From positions 1-64,000 of IMG/VR virus record IMGVR_UViG_3300042865_000182: a stretch of 64,000 bases of DNA; one strand, given 5' to 3'. Below are positions 1-5,424 of the stretch, in pieces; position 1 is the first letter of the stretch; each line of letters opens with the position of its first letter. Made by a program: the position numbers and the translations under genes. Below the pieces are notes generated by a model that did no database searches, was not told the origin of the DNA, and saw nothing but the letters and a program-made list of their open reading frames with translations. The stretch comes from a virus.

Positions 1-234
1 GTCATCATCTGATATCACATCATCATCACTTTCATCATCTGCTAGATAATCAAAGTCATAATATTTTTCTTGTTTGTTTTTTTCTACTGCTGATCCTGTG
101 AATGGATCTAAGATATGTTCTCCATAATCTAGAGACATCAAGTACTGCACATCTTCATCTGTTAAATCAAGATATTCTTCTAGTGAGAGATGAACTACTT
201 TCCCATTTGGGAGTTGATACTGCATTACTGACAT
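1..234 (-). CDS. Conserved phage hypothetical protein, C-terminus cut by window edge
   Basis: The frame is open from the ATG at 234 to base 1, giving 78 codons with no stop. The N-terminus reads MSVMQYQLPNGKVVHLS and is followed by a short helical stretch (LEEYLDLTDEDVQYLMSL). The visible end is very acidic (DDESDDDV). I recall similar 'QLPNGK...LTDEDIQYL' openings in small proteins of Bacteroidota phages, but no function is known to me. It is the most downstream gene seen in the minus-strand early block, and the block continues beyond the window. Confidence 0.75.
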   Translation of the reverse strand, partial: MSVMQYQLPNGKVVHLSLEEYLDLTDEDVQYLMSLDYGEHILDPFTGSAVEKNKQEKYYDFDYLADDESDDDVISDDD

Positions 235-322
235 AAAAATATGCTAGTAAATGTAAGCCTTTTAGTAATACATCTAAAGTTTAAACCAATAAAATTTAGC
301 ACTATATAGCTAAACAATGAAA

Positions 323-342
323 GGGAGGCATTGCTACCTCCC
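323..342 (-). terminator. Hairpin after the 386-805 gene
   Basis: GGGAGG and CCTCCC form a perfect 6-bp stem with an 8-base loop. On the minus strand it is followed by TTTCATTGTTT, a weak U-tract. It lies between the stop at 386 and the next gene start at 234. Confidence 0.5.
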
Positions 343-385
343 ATGTCATTTTGGTCAGGAAAAGCATATTCACAGAATACACTTC

Positions 386-805
386 TTAAAACTCTTCTAT
401 AACTTCTAGTTGATCTTCTCTAAGGTAAACCGTGTCAAGTTTAGTAGTCCCAGTACCTACAACTCCTGTATATTCTACAATATATGGGCTGTATTCATGA
501 TAACCTCTAAACTCTTTTACAGTCACTACTATCTTATCATCCGTATCTGCAAACTTTTGTTTAGTAAGTTCCTTATCCATACCATATCCAACATTAAGTA
601 CATCCATTTTGCATAGTGTACCAATGGGTATAATATCCGGCAACTTATTACCAATCATAAGCTTGAAGAAGTGCTCAACACCATAACTACTATTACATAA
701 TATAGGAGTAAGTAACTTAACAAACTCCTCAGCATTAGAATCTTTGATGATCTTACTGAGAGCCTTAGCTACATCAGTATCTTCATAGTTTACAGTTACT
801 CTCAT
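386..805 (-). CDS. Hypothetical early protein, 139 aa
   Basis: The ORF starts with MRVTVNYEDTDVAKAL and ends TVYLREDQLEVIEEF. I do not recognise a family. The first half is predicted helical; the second half (KIVVTVKEFRGYHEYSPYIVEY) looks like a beta-rich fold. It starts two bases after the stop of the 808-1020 gene, so it is probably the last gene of a 2334-to-386 minus-strand operon, closed by the hairpin at 323-342. Confidence 0.7.
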   Translation of the reverse strand: MRVTVNYEDTDVAKALSKIIKDSNAEEFVKLLTPILCNSSYGVEHFFKLMIGNKLPDIIPIGTLCKMDVLNVGYGMDKELTKQKFADTDDKIVVTVKEFRGYHEYSPYIVEYTGVVGTGTTKLDTVYLREDQLEVIEEF

Positions 806-807
806 GG

Positions 808-1020
808 CTAATCATATTTTCTTAGGTCCCTAATCTTTGCTAATAGTTCTTCATTATAGTGAGTAAAGAAAGTTTTATCAAAGATCCTTTGCTTGATCTT
901 TTTAGCTCTTTTAGGCACTGCACCTTTAATAAAACCTTTACCTATTGGCTCACCATTATGATCAACTATCTCTGCCTTAAGATCAAATCCTAAGACAGAG
1001 GTAATTAGTGTCCTATCCAC
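808..1020 (-). CDS. Hypothetical basic protein, 70 aa (GTG start preferred)
   Basis: I prefer the GTG at 1020 because GTGGATAG overlaps the upstream stop codon, a common coupled arrangement. An in-frame ATG at 1077 would give 89 aa but overlap the neighbour by 65 bases. The protein has a Lys/Arg-rich middle (GAVPKRAKKIKQRIFDK) and no recognised family. Both start options share the stop at 808. Confidence 0.6.
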   Translation of the reverse strand: MDRTLITSVLGFDLKAEIVDHNGEPIGKGFIKGAVPKRAKKIKQRIFDKTFFTHYNEELLAKIRDLRKYD

Positions 1021-1339
1021 GGCCAAACATGTTTTTGAGCATGTTATGAATCCTACTATGTGACTCATTCTTTTCAATAACCTTAGCCATCATAAGAGTA
1101 GCAAAGACTACTTCATTAGTATGAGTACAAATATCAACAACTTTTTCCATTGCAACATGCACACGTTGACTGCTCTCAAATGATTCCAAACAAGCAGTTA
1201 ATAGTACTTCTGCTCTGGTATCATTAATACCTAGGTTCTTGTGTAACAACTCTGAGTCATCATCAATGATAAGCAACTTATACTTACCATCAGTGTTATA
1301 ACCTTTTTTCTTTTTCTTAAATAGTTTTCCTAACCACAT
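1013..1339 (-). CDS. Conserved phage hypothetical protein, 108 aa
   Basis: The N-terminus is a positively charged segment (MWLGKLFKKKKKGYN), then an acidic turn IIDDDSELL and a long helical region (TRAEVLLTACLESF, VHVAMEKVVDICTHTN). I recall related small proteins in Bacteroidota phages without a function. It sits in the minus-strand operon between the signal-peptide protein at 1355-1627 and the GTG-start gene it overlaps. Confidence 0.7.
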   Translation of the reverse strand: MWLGKLFKKKKKGYNTDGKYKLLIIDDDSELLHKNLGINDTRAEVLLTACLESFESSQRVHVAMEKVVDICTHTNEVVFATLMMAKVIEKNESHSRIHNMLKNMFGRG

Positions 1340-1354
1340 AACTACAAATTTAAA

Positions 1355-1627
1355 TTATTCTTGATTCCCTAATGCCATCCAATCCTCATCTTCTAGCACC
1401 CACATCTCATCAATATAACCAAATTCATTGAGAGCATACATAGTATTCCAAAACTCTACTACTATGATACCATCATCTCTTTTAGTTACATCTACTAAGA
1501 CATCATTTGTAAGACTTATTACAGTCCTAACATACTTTCTCTCACTCTTAGTGAGATTTTTTGGTAATTTTTGTGAGTAACCAGCTCCGGCAAATACTAA
1601 TGCCACAATCATAAATAACTTTTTCAT
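1355..1627 (-). CDS. Small secreted (signal-peptide) protein, 90 aa
   Basis: Residues 1-19 (MKKLFMIVALVFAGAGYSQ) form a typical Bacteroidota Sec signal peptide: a Lys pair, a hydrophobic core and an Ala/Gly-x-Ser-Gln cleavage region. The mature part is about 70 residues, mixed charge and with several Trp (FWNTMYALNEFGY, DEDWMAL). The start overlaps the stop of the upstream gene by one base (TAATG), so the two are translationally coupled. A periplasmic phage protein made early could act on the envelope, for example in superinfection exclusion; this is inference from targeting only. Confidence 0.75.
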   Translation of the reverse strand: MKKLFMIVALVFAGAGYSQKLPKNLTKSERKYVRTVISLTNDVLVDVTKRDDGIIVVEFWNTMYALNEFGYIDEMWVLEDEDWMALGNQE

Positions 1628-1887
1628 TACACAAATATTAAAATTGTTAAACCTGTTATCACCATTGCATATAATACTACAAGAAATGCAGTACTTACAT
1701 TGTTGTTTTGTCTTAATGATTCTTTCTCATCTTGTATAGACTCATCAATGCATGCTATCATGTATTCTAATTGATTTCTTCTTGTTTTATACCATTCTTC
1801 ACTTGGTTCATAGATATGAAGTTCTTCAAGTTCAGTTTGGTACTGGTCTCTTTTGTTTTCTAATTCTTCTATTCTATTCATAATCAT
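1627..1887 (-). CDS. Coiled-coil protein with C-terminal membrane anchor, 86 aa
   Basis: The likely start is the ATG at 1887 (MIMNRIEEL) or the second ATG at 1881. The frame also extends upstream to 1914, but that extension runs into the terminator at 1901-1930 and is unlikely. Residues about 5-60 are a charged helix or coiled coil. The last 23 residues (VSTAFLVVLYAMVITGL...) are a transmembrane segment, so the protein is probably tail-anchored. It overlaps the secreted protein gene by one base. Confidence 0.65.
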   Translation of the reverse strand: MIMNRIEELENKRDQYQTELEELHIYEPSEEWYKTRRNQLEYMIACIDESIQDEKESLRQNNNVSTAFLVVLYAMVITGLTILIFV

Positions 1888-1900
1888 AATTTTAGACAAT

Positions 1901-1930
1901 AAAAAAGGAGCCAAGTGTTTCCTGGCTCCT
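1901..1930 (-). terminator. Intrinsic terminator after the lipoprotein gene
   Basis: On the minus strand AGGAGCCA and TGGCTCCT pair (8 bp) around a 9-base loop, followed directly by TTTTTTATT. It lies just after the small lipoprotein gene and before the 1627-1887 gene. Confidence 0.8.
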
Positions 1931-1952
1931 ATAACTCTTAATACCTTAGGTA

Positions 1953-2087
1953 CTAAATTTTTTCTTCTGTGTCTACCTGACCATAGGCATCACAACCGGC
2001 TGTTTTAGTAGAACCACAACTAGCAAATAATACTGCTACTGTAATAACTACTGCAAACCATACAACTACTGCTGATATTGTTTTCAT
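1953..2087 (-). CDS. Small lipoprotein, 44 aa
   Basis: A short ORF: MKTISAVVVWFAVVITVAVL, then FASCGSTKTAGCDAYGQ and a charged tail. A hydrophobic segment of about 18 residues ends in a lipobox-like FAS-Cys24, so it should be lipidated and inserted in the envelope. The GCDAYG motif after the lipobox resembles very small lipoproteins I recall from Flavobacteriia chromosomes, which suggests acquisition from or mimicry of the host. It has its own terminator (1901-1930). It is below usual ORF length cut-offs, but its composition strongly favours a real gene. Confidence 0.7.
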   Translation of the reverse strand: MKTISAVVVWFAVVITVAVLFASCGSTKTAGCDAYGQVDTEEKI

Positions 2088-2103
2088 ACTGTAAGTTAAT
2101 AAA

Positions 2104-2334
2104 TTAATAAATATTATCCAAATCTGCAGGTGGGTATACTACTTCCTTCTCATACTCTTGAAGTAGCCATTGTTTGTCACTTAACTCCATAGAAGTTAAA
2201 GCTAGTTTTTCAGAAGCATTTAATGGAATACCATAATACTTCTCTGTTGCACTTATTAGCTTACTGTTAATCTCAGAGCTAAAGTGGTGTTGAGTTTCTA
2301 CAAACTCTCTGTTGTTAATCATACTTGAAATCAT
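2104..2334 (-). CDS. Hypothetical protein, 76 aa
   Basis: It begins MISSMINNREFVETQHHFS and ends PPADLDNIY. The middle (SSEINSKLISATEKYYGIP) is helical and amphipathic. No family is recognised. It is the first protein gene downstream of the structured non-coding stretch 2361-2709. It lies 16 bases upstream of the lipoprotein gene on the same strand. Confidence 0.6.
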   Translation of the reverse strand: MISSMINNREFVETQHHFSSEINSKLISATEKYYGIPLNASEKLALTSMELSDKQWLLQEYEKEVVYPPADLDNIY

Positions 2335-2360
2335 ATATTTGTTTTTAAAAGTTACTGAAT

Positions 2361-2396
2361 AAAAAACACAAGCAAACCTTACTACAAAGCTTGTGT
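2361..2396 (-). terminator. Intrinsic terminator ending the non-coding stretch
   Basis: On the minus strand ACACAAGC and GCTTGTGT pair (8 bp, 14-base loop) and are followed by TTTTTT. It would end a transcript coming from 2400-2713, which has no protein gene, and so supports an RNA product there. Confidence 0.75.
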
Positions 2397-2587
2397 ATGC
2401 ACCTTTGGGAAACCAAGGATAAACTGTATGAAACCAGTGACAGAGGTGCTTTTATGCTGGAGTGATTAAGTCCTTCTAGTTGGCATTAGCAACGGAGTGG
2501 TCGCCTTTAAGCTGTTTTTCATCACCCATTTAGTCAGGATCATTATGGGTATCACCCGGCCTGACAGATAATATTATTTAATTAAAG
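2397..2587 (-). ncRNA. Structured non-coding region (candidate RNA)
   Basis: No credible ORF is present. Local complements include GCACCT/AGGTGC (2400-2405 with 2445-2450) and GTCAGG/CCTGAC around 2533-2566 with a nested GGGT/ACCC. It is bounded by a terminator at 2361-2396 and by the long inverted repeat at 2588-2709. I could not fold it into a tRNA or any named RNA class. The minus strand is inferred from terminator orientation. Confidence 0.4.
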
Positions 2588-2709
2588 AAACCAAGTATGC
2601 TGACACCTTCACTTCAGCAGATTTTATCGTATCTGAGCATATAGCAGTTATCTGCAGTCTAACTATACTCTAAGAGGTTTAGGATTTAGCCTCACTTTAT
2701 ACTTGGTTT
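2588..2709 (-). ncRNA. Candidate structured RNA closed by an 11-bp stem
   Basis: AAACCAAGTAT (2588-2598) and ATACTTGGTTT (2699-2709) are perfect inverted repeats enclosing about 100 bases with further short complements. On the minus strand the element starts 4 bases after the stop of the 2714-3085 gene and its 3' stem is followed by CTTTAATTA. It may be a separate small RNA or an elaborate 3' UTR. Confidence 0.45.
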
Positions 2710-2713
2710 AATA

Positions 2714-3085
2714 TTATAGCAATGACATAAATGCATCAGCAGTCATTACTTTTACTTTTGGTTGTAGTTTGTCAAATAATCTTACAGTGTGTACAGACCA
2801 TTTGATACTAAGATTATTATAGCACCACAGCATATAATCCGGATGCTTTCTTACTGCATCTTCTACAGTAAGATTAATAATATGTGGCTTATTACTAAAC
2901 CAACAGTTATCCCATGGTCTAGTCCTTCTTCTAGTACCATACTCACCAGTATCATGTGGTTTATCATAGACCCTTTTATTTTCTGGTCTATGATATTGTT
3001 TATAGAAATATAACTGTCTTTCTTGGTGAGTCATACTCCATAGATTACCTTCTTTGAAGGCTTGGCTAATTGAATTCATAATCAT
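2714..3085 (-). CDS. Hypothetical protein with DUF3820-like C-terminus, 123 aa
   Basis: The first half is basic and aromatic (YFYKQYHRPENKR, GTRRRTRPWDNCW). The C-terminal half (TVEDAVRKHPDYMLWCYNNL...) resembles the 'P-x-Y-L-x-W' segment of DUF3820/exonuclease-X-type C-terminal modules; this is a weak motif-level similarity. Two starts are possible, 3085 (MIMNSIS) or 3079 (MNSIS). The AAAACTTATGATTATGAA start region is nearly identical to that of the 1627-1887 gene. Function is unknown. Confidence 0.6.
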   Translation of the reverse strand: MIMNSISQAFKEGNLWSMTHQERQLYFYKQYHRPENKRVYDKPHDTGEYGTRRRTRPWDNCWFSNKPHIINLTVEDAVRKHPDYMLWCYNNLSIKWSVHTVRLFDKLQPKVKVMTADAFMSLL

Positions 3086-3144
3086 AAGTTTTAATCAGGT
3101 TAATAATCATATATAGTGGACGGAAACTAAATTCCCGGAAGATA

Positions 3145-3234
3145 TTACTGTAAAACACTAACACTAATTATATATAGTAGTAGTAATAAGAGTAATATTA
3201 ATAGAGTGGTGGTAATATAGGCTGGTTTAGCCAT
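3145..3234 (-). CDS. Candidate 29-aa single-pass membrane peptide
   Basis: The ORF MAKPAYITTTLLILLLLLLL continues YIISVSVLQ and then stops. It encodes one very hydrophobic helix with a short polar N-terminus. It lies downstream of the early-type element at 3408-3428 and its hairpin. No ribosome-binding site can be judged in this genome. The Leu run comes from an AT-rich TTA/CTA tract, so chance cannot be excluded. Confidence 0.3.
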   Translation of the reverse strand: MAKPAYITTTLLILLLLLLLYIISVSVLQ

Positions 3235-3360
3235 ATATATTATAATATTGTGGATTTCTAATGATTTAGAACATCTCACTTGACCCAAAGAATAGTGGAG
3301 AGATTAACACATCATCACACACACTTATCTCTATAATGTGTACTTAATAAACAGTGCAAC

Positions 3361-3405
3361 TGGGTTGAGTATGCAACTTATGTGCATTTGAGCCTACTCA
3401 ACCCA
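3361..3405 (-). ncRNA. Long hairpin at 5' end of an early transcript
   Basis: TGGGTTGAGTA (3361-3371) and TACTCAACCCA (3395-3405) pair over 11 bp. Inside, ATGCA and TGCAT pair again. It lies immediately downstream (minus strand) of the early element at 3408-3428, so it would form the first 45 nucleotides or so of that transcript. It could be a stabilising 5' hairpin, a small RNA or a leader of the 2714-3085 gene. The 3235-3493 stretch has no convincing protein gene. Confidence 0.5.
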
Positions 3406-3407
3406 CA

Positions 3408-3428
3408 AAAGTACAAAGCTGTACTAAC
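3408..3428 (-). promoter_or_regulatory. Early-type element copy (TACAGCTTTGTACT)
   Basis: A copy of the repeated upstream element, with GTACAGCTTTGTACTTT on the minus strand. Unlike the others it is not followed by a close ATG but by the hairpin at 3361-3405. Confidence 0.6.
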
Positions 3429-3448
3429 AAGTTGCCGAAGGCCTAATT

Positions 3449-3485
3449 AAAAAAATATAACCCGCACATAATGTACGGGCTATAT
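3449..3485 (-). terminator. Strong intrinsic terminator after 3494-3805
   Basis: On the minus strand ATATAGCCCGTACA pairs with TGTGCGGGTTATAT (14 bp, two G-U) around a TTA loop, followed by TTTTTT. It is the strongest terminator in the early block. Confidence 0.9.
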
Positions 3486-3493
3486 TACTCACA

Positions 3494-3805
3494 TTAGAAC
3501 AATGGTTCTTCAGCAAGAGTGTTTTGTGCAACACCAAACAATGCACCAAGGTTGGCAATGGTAGCAACTTGGGCATCTGCACCATTCAACACGGTTAACC
3601 AAATATTGTCACCGTCTTGTTGACCCTCAACGGTATATTCAGCACCAATTTCAACACCTCTTTGGAAGCTCTTTTCCCAAATCTTTGCAAAGTAGTTGTT
3701 ACCGTCTGCTAACTTAACTACACAAGTGCGGTATTCAGATGCATTCTCACTGTTAGCTGTTTTTACTGTGTTGCTAACTGACACTAATGTTCCTTGAACT
3801 TTCAT
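3494..3805 (-). CDS. Possible OB-fold-like small protein, 103 aa
   Basis: The start at 3805 (MKVQGTLVSVSNTVKT) is chosen because the early element lies 29 bases upstream. The frame extends to 3916, but that would run through the element and the previous gene's terminator. The protein is beta-rich (RTCVVKLADGNNYFAKIW, ...GAEYTVEGQQDGDNIWLTVL), reminiscent of a small OB-fold or single-stranded-DNA-binding-type domain, with an acidic phenylalanine-ending tail (LAEEPLF). Acidic tails ending in Phe are typical of SSB-type proteins. This is a shape-based guess, not a family assignment. Confidence 0.7.
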   Translation of the reverse strand: MKVQGTLVSVSNTVKTANSENASEYRTCVVKLADGNNYFAKIWEKSFQRGVEIGAEYTVEGQQDGDNIWLTVLNGADAQVATIANLGALFGVAQNTLAEEPLF

Positions 3806-3834
3806 AATAAATAATTTATTGGTTAATACTCCAA

Positions 3835-3854
3835 GCAGTAAAAAGCTGTATAAA
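3835..3854 (-). promoter_or_regulatory. Early-type element upstream of 3494-3805
   Basis: TTTATACAGCTTTTTACTGC on the minus strand, 29 bases before the ATG at 3805. Confidence 0.75.
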
Positions 3855-3878
3855 CAAGATGTGCGAAGCACCTTATAC

Positions 3879-3899
3879 AAAAAAAGGGGATTACTCCCC
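3879..3899 (-). terminator. Terminator with stop codon in its loop (3891-4151 gene)
   Basis: On the minus strand GGGGA-GTAA-TCCCC is followed by seven T. The TAA stop of the gene at 3891 lies in the tetraloop. A second small hairpin (GTGC-TTC-GCAC, 3861-3871) follows before the next element. Confidence 0.85.
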
Positions 3900-4151
3900 G
3901 TATATTTCCATATCAAAACTAAGCCCTATGTCATTAAAGTATTCAAAGGTATGTTTCATTTTTATGAATATACTTGCTAACTGAAAGTCACACCTTGTGG
4001 GTGTTCCTACTCCTATGTAACAATCTTCATACTCCTTAGTGTCATAATTATAATGGCTAAAGCCCATAATATCTATATCAGGGCTTATTTGCATTTTAAT
4101 GTGGTCACGGAGTTCTGTTAGCATTTCTAATTGTATTTCTTTCTTTGTCAT
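3891..4151 (-). CDS. Hypothetical early protein, 86 aa
   Basis: It starts MTKKEIQLEMLTELRDHIKM and ends FDMEIYGE. A helical N-terminus is followed by a beta-like stretch (DCYIGVGTPTRCDFQLASIF). No family is recognised. It is a one-gene cassette: the early element lies 19 bases upstream of the ATG and the stop codon sits in the terminator loop at 3879-3899. Confidence 0.75.
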   Translation of the reverse strand: MTKKEIQLEMLTELRDHIKMQISPDIDIMGFSHYNYDTKEYEDCYIGVGTPTRCDFQLASIFIKMKHTFEYFNDIGLSFDMEIYGE

Positions 4152-4170
4152 AATATATAGTTTAATTAAT

Positions 4171-4190
4171 ACTAGTAAAAAGCTGTAAAT
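4171..4190 (-). promoter_or_regulatory. Early-type element upstream of 3891-4151
   Basis: ATTTACAGCTTTTTACTAGT on the minus strand, 19 bases before the ATG at 4151. Confidence 0.75.
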
Positions 4191-4191
4191 T

Positions 4192-4214
4192 AAAAAGAGG
4201 GGATGTTACTCCCC
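4192..4214 (-). terminator. Terminator after 4216-4488 gene
   Basis: GGGGA-GTAACA-TCCCC followed by TCTTTTT on the minus strand. It starts one base after the stop codon at 4216-4218. Confidence 0.85.
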
Positions 4215-4215
4215 C

Positions 4216-4488
4216 TTAATACTCTGGATTCTCATAGGCATCTTGCATATTAGCTAATGCTGCTCTCATGTTTTTATCATTCTTTTCTTTGATATCCAGA
4301 TACTCATTAAGTGCATCTGCAACATGTCTTATCCAAGCCTCATTACCCCATTTAGTGTAAGCACTATCAGGAAGGTTTATTCTTGATTGAAGTATCTGTA
4401 TCATACATATCATAGTATGTTTATCTAGATAACCCATTCTGTTTAATAAACTTTGAGTAACTTCACTTCTGTCAATTCTTGTTTCCAT
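4216..4488 (-). CDS. Hypothetical helical early protein, 90 aa
   Basis: It starts METRIDRSEVTQSLLNRMGY and is predicted mostly helical (MICMIQILQSRINLPDSAY, AWIRHVADALNEYLDIKEKN). No family is recognised. It forms its own cassette, with the early element 22 bases upstream of the ATG and a GGGGA/TCCCC terminator directly after the stop. Confidence 0.75.
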   Translation of the reverse strand: METRIDRSEVTQSLLNRMGYLDKHTMICMIQILQSRINLPDSAYTKWGNEAWIRHVADALNEYLDIKEKNDKNMRAALANMQDAYENPEY

Positions 4489-4510
4489 AATATATAGTTT
4501 TAATTTACAT

Positions 4511-4530
4511 AAGTAAAAAGCTGTATAATA
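4511..4530 (-). promoter_or_regulatory. Early-type element upstream of 4216-4488
   Basis: TATTATACAGCTTTTTACTT on the minus strand, 22 bases before the ATG at 4488. Confidence 0.75.
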
Positions 4531-4554
4531 AAACCTAGAGGAAATTAATCCTCT
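4525..4554 (-). terminator. Terminator with stop codon in its loop (4545-4736 gene)
   Basis: AGAGGA-TTAATT-TCCTCT on the minus strand, followed by AGGTTTTATTATA. The gene's TAA stop (4545-4547) lies in the loop. The T-run overlaps the next early element. Confidence 0.75.
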
Positions 4555-4736
4555 AAGTCTTCATTATACTCAAATGTTCCGGTCTCTATATACTCTATGA
4601 TTTCTGCCTTATAAGCATAATCAACTACCTTCCCATCAGGAAAGAATAGAGCATAAGTTTGTCTACCTTCAACATCATGTTGGTACACTACAGTCCCTGT
4701 AATGAGATACCAAATAAAAATAATCTGTGCTATCAT
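4545..4736 (-). CDS. Small protein with N-terminal hydrophobic helix, 63 aa
   Basis: Residues 2-17 (IAQIIFIWYLITGTVV) are a membrane helix or uncleaved signal. The remainder (RQTYALFFPDGKVVDYAYK) is a small soluble domain with an acidic end (EYNEDLED). Topology is undetermined and no family is recognised. It is a one-gene cassette with the element 14 bases upstream, the shortest spacing of the set. Confidence 0.7.
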   Translation of the reverse strand: MIAQIIFIWYLITGTVVYQHDVEGRQTYALFFPDGKVVDYAYKAEIIEYIETGTFEYNEDLED

Positions 4737-4750
4737 ATATATAATTTAAA

Positions 4751-4770
4751 ATTAGTACAAAGCTGTATTA
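4751..4770 (-). promoter_or_regulatory. Early-type element upstream of 4545-4736
   Basis: TAATACAGCTTTGTACTAAT on the minus strand, 14 bases before the ATG at 4736. Confidence 0.7.
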
Positions 4771-4773
4771 AAG

Positions 4774-4792
4774 TAAAAGGGGATTACTCCCC
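4774..4792 (-). terminator. Terminator with stop codon in its loop (4784-5074 gene)
   Basis: GGGGA-GTAA-TCCCC followed by TTTTA on the minus strand. It has the same hairpin as at 3879-3899, and again the TAA stop is in the tetraloop. Confidence 0.85.
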
Positions 4793-5074
4793 TCCTAAAA
4801 TTAGTCCTTCTTTTTCAAAGGTTACATAATGCTCACATAGATATTTAAGTTTTTCATACTCTTCATTGTTTATATGTATTGTGCAATATGGTATTCCTTG
4901 AGAATCATCTATTCTGATTAACATTTTCTGTGGATAACCAAAATCAATAATGCATTTAAACATATTATCAAAATCAGAATCTAGTGCTACAAAAGCACCC
5001 CAAATTTCTTCTGTTAAGTCATCAGGTGTATAATTTTTTTTATACTCACCTGAATGGTAAAATAAAACATTCAT
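4784..5074 (-). CDS. Hypothetical early protein, 96 aa
   Basis: It starts MNVLFYHSGEYKKNYTPDDL and ends with GGE directly at the terminator. It is mixed alpha/beta with acidic stretches (ALDSDFDNMFKCIIDFGYP). No family is recognised. The last two codons, Gly-Glu, are shared with the 3891 gene because the terminator stem encodes them. Confidence 0.75.
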   Translation of the reverse strand: MNVLFYHSGEYKKNYTPDDLTEEIWGAFVALDSDFDNMFKCIIDFGYPQKMLIRIDDSQGIPYCTIHINNEEYEKLKYLCEHYVTFEKEGLILGGE

Positions 5075-5096
5075 AATTTTTAGTTTTTAATTTAAG

Positions 5097-5116
5097 ATTA
5101 GTAATAAGCTGTATAT
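5097..5116 (-). promoter_or_regulatory. Early-type element upstream of 4784-5074
   Basis: GATATACAGCTTATTACTAA on the minus strand, 22 bases before the ATG at 5074. Confidence 0.7.
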
Positions 5117-5117
5117 C

Positions 5118-5151
5118 AAAAAGTTAAAGTGCCACTATTAAAGTGACACTT
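5118..5151 (-). terminator. Terminator after the 22-codon micro-ORF
   Basis: AAGTGTCACT and AGTGGCACTT pair over 10 bp (one G-U) around TTAAT, followed by TAACTTTTT on the minus strand. Confidence 0.85.
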
Positions 5152-5155
5152 CAAG

Positions 5156-5224
5156 TTAAGCATTGGGATTTAATACCCATTCCTTAACTGTTACAATTCC
5201 ATTGATGATTACATAAGATACCAT
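5156..5224 (-). CDS. Micro-ORF, 22 aa, in a full early cassette
   Basis: The ORF encodes MVSYVIINGIVTVKEW plus six residues (VLNPNA). It is far below normal length. It has the same framing as its neighbours: the early element 22 bases upstream of the ATG and a strong terminator 4 bases after the stop. That framing is the main evidence that it is expressed. Function is unknown. Confidence 0.5.
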   Translation of the reverse strand: MVSYVIINGIVTVKEWVLNPNA

Positions 5225-5246
5225 GATATTTAGTTTTAAGATTAAT

Positions 5247-5266
5247 ACTAGTGAAAAGCTGTATAA
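5247..5266 (-). promoter_or_regulatory. Early-type element upstream of 5156-5224
   Basis: TTATACAGCTTTTCACTAGT on the minus strand, 22 bases before the ATG at 5224. Confidence 0.75.
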
Positions 5267-5298
5267 TAAAAAGAGAGAGAGTCTACATAACTCTCTCT
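5267..5298 (-). terminator. Terminator with stop codon in its loop (5283-5369 micro-ORF)
   Basis: AGAGAGAGT-TATGTAG-ACTCTCTCT followed by CTTTTTATT on the minus strand. The TAG stop of the micro-ORF is in the 7-base loop. Confidence 0.85.
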
Positions 5299-5369
5299 AT
5301 TGTGGATGCTAATCCTCTTGTGGTATTACGGTCCAAAGCAATAAGGAACCAACCCTTTGGTGAATACAT
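5283..5369 (-). CDS. Micro-ORF, 28 aa, in a full early cassette
   Basis: The ORF encodes MYSPKGWFLIALDRNTTRGL plus eight residues (ASTIERVM). It is chosen over a 19-codon alternative in another frame (ATG at 5385) because its stop falls in the terminator loop, as in five neighbouring genes. The early element is 31 bases upstream of the ATG. The composition looks like a real folded fragment (aromatic start, Asp-Arg-Asn turn, amphipathic end). Confidence 0.5.
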   Translation of the reverse strand: MYSPKGWFLIALDRNTTRGLASTIERVM

Positions 5370-5400
5370 ATAATACTGATATCATTTGGTCAATCAGCAA

Positions 5401-5420
5401 TAAAAGTAAAAAGCTGTATA
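5401..5420 (-). promoter_or_regulatory. Early-type element upstream of 5283-5369
   Basis: TATACAGCTTTTTACTTTTA on the minus strand, 31 bases before the ATG at 5369. Confidence 0.75.
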
Positions 5421-5424
5421 TATA

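Noticed and set aside
410-616. Plus-strand frame opposite the 386-805 gene
   Set aside because: It is a shadow frame with unlikely composition, and no other plus-strand genes lie in this region.
2334-2341. TATATTTG box on the plus strand at the 2104-2334 gene start
   Set aside because: It points away from the minus-strand gene, and nothing on the plus strand follows it.
2588-2709. A tRNA or group I intron in the inverted-repeat stretch
   Set aside because: The closing stem is 11 bp and no anticodon or T-arm pattern, nor intron core elements, could be recognised. No interrupted gene flanks it.
3806-3916. Longer start at 3916 for the OB-fold-like protein
   Set aside because: The extension covers the early element at 3835 and the terminator of the upstream cassette, so the 3805 ATG fits better.
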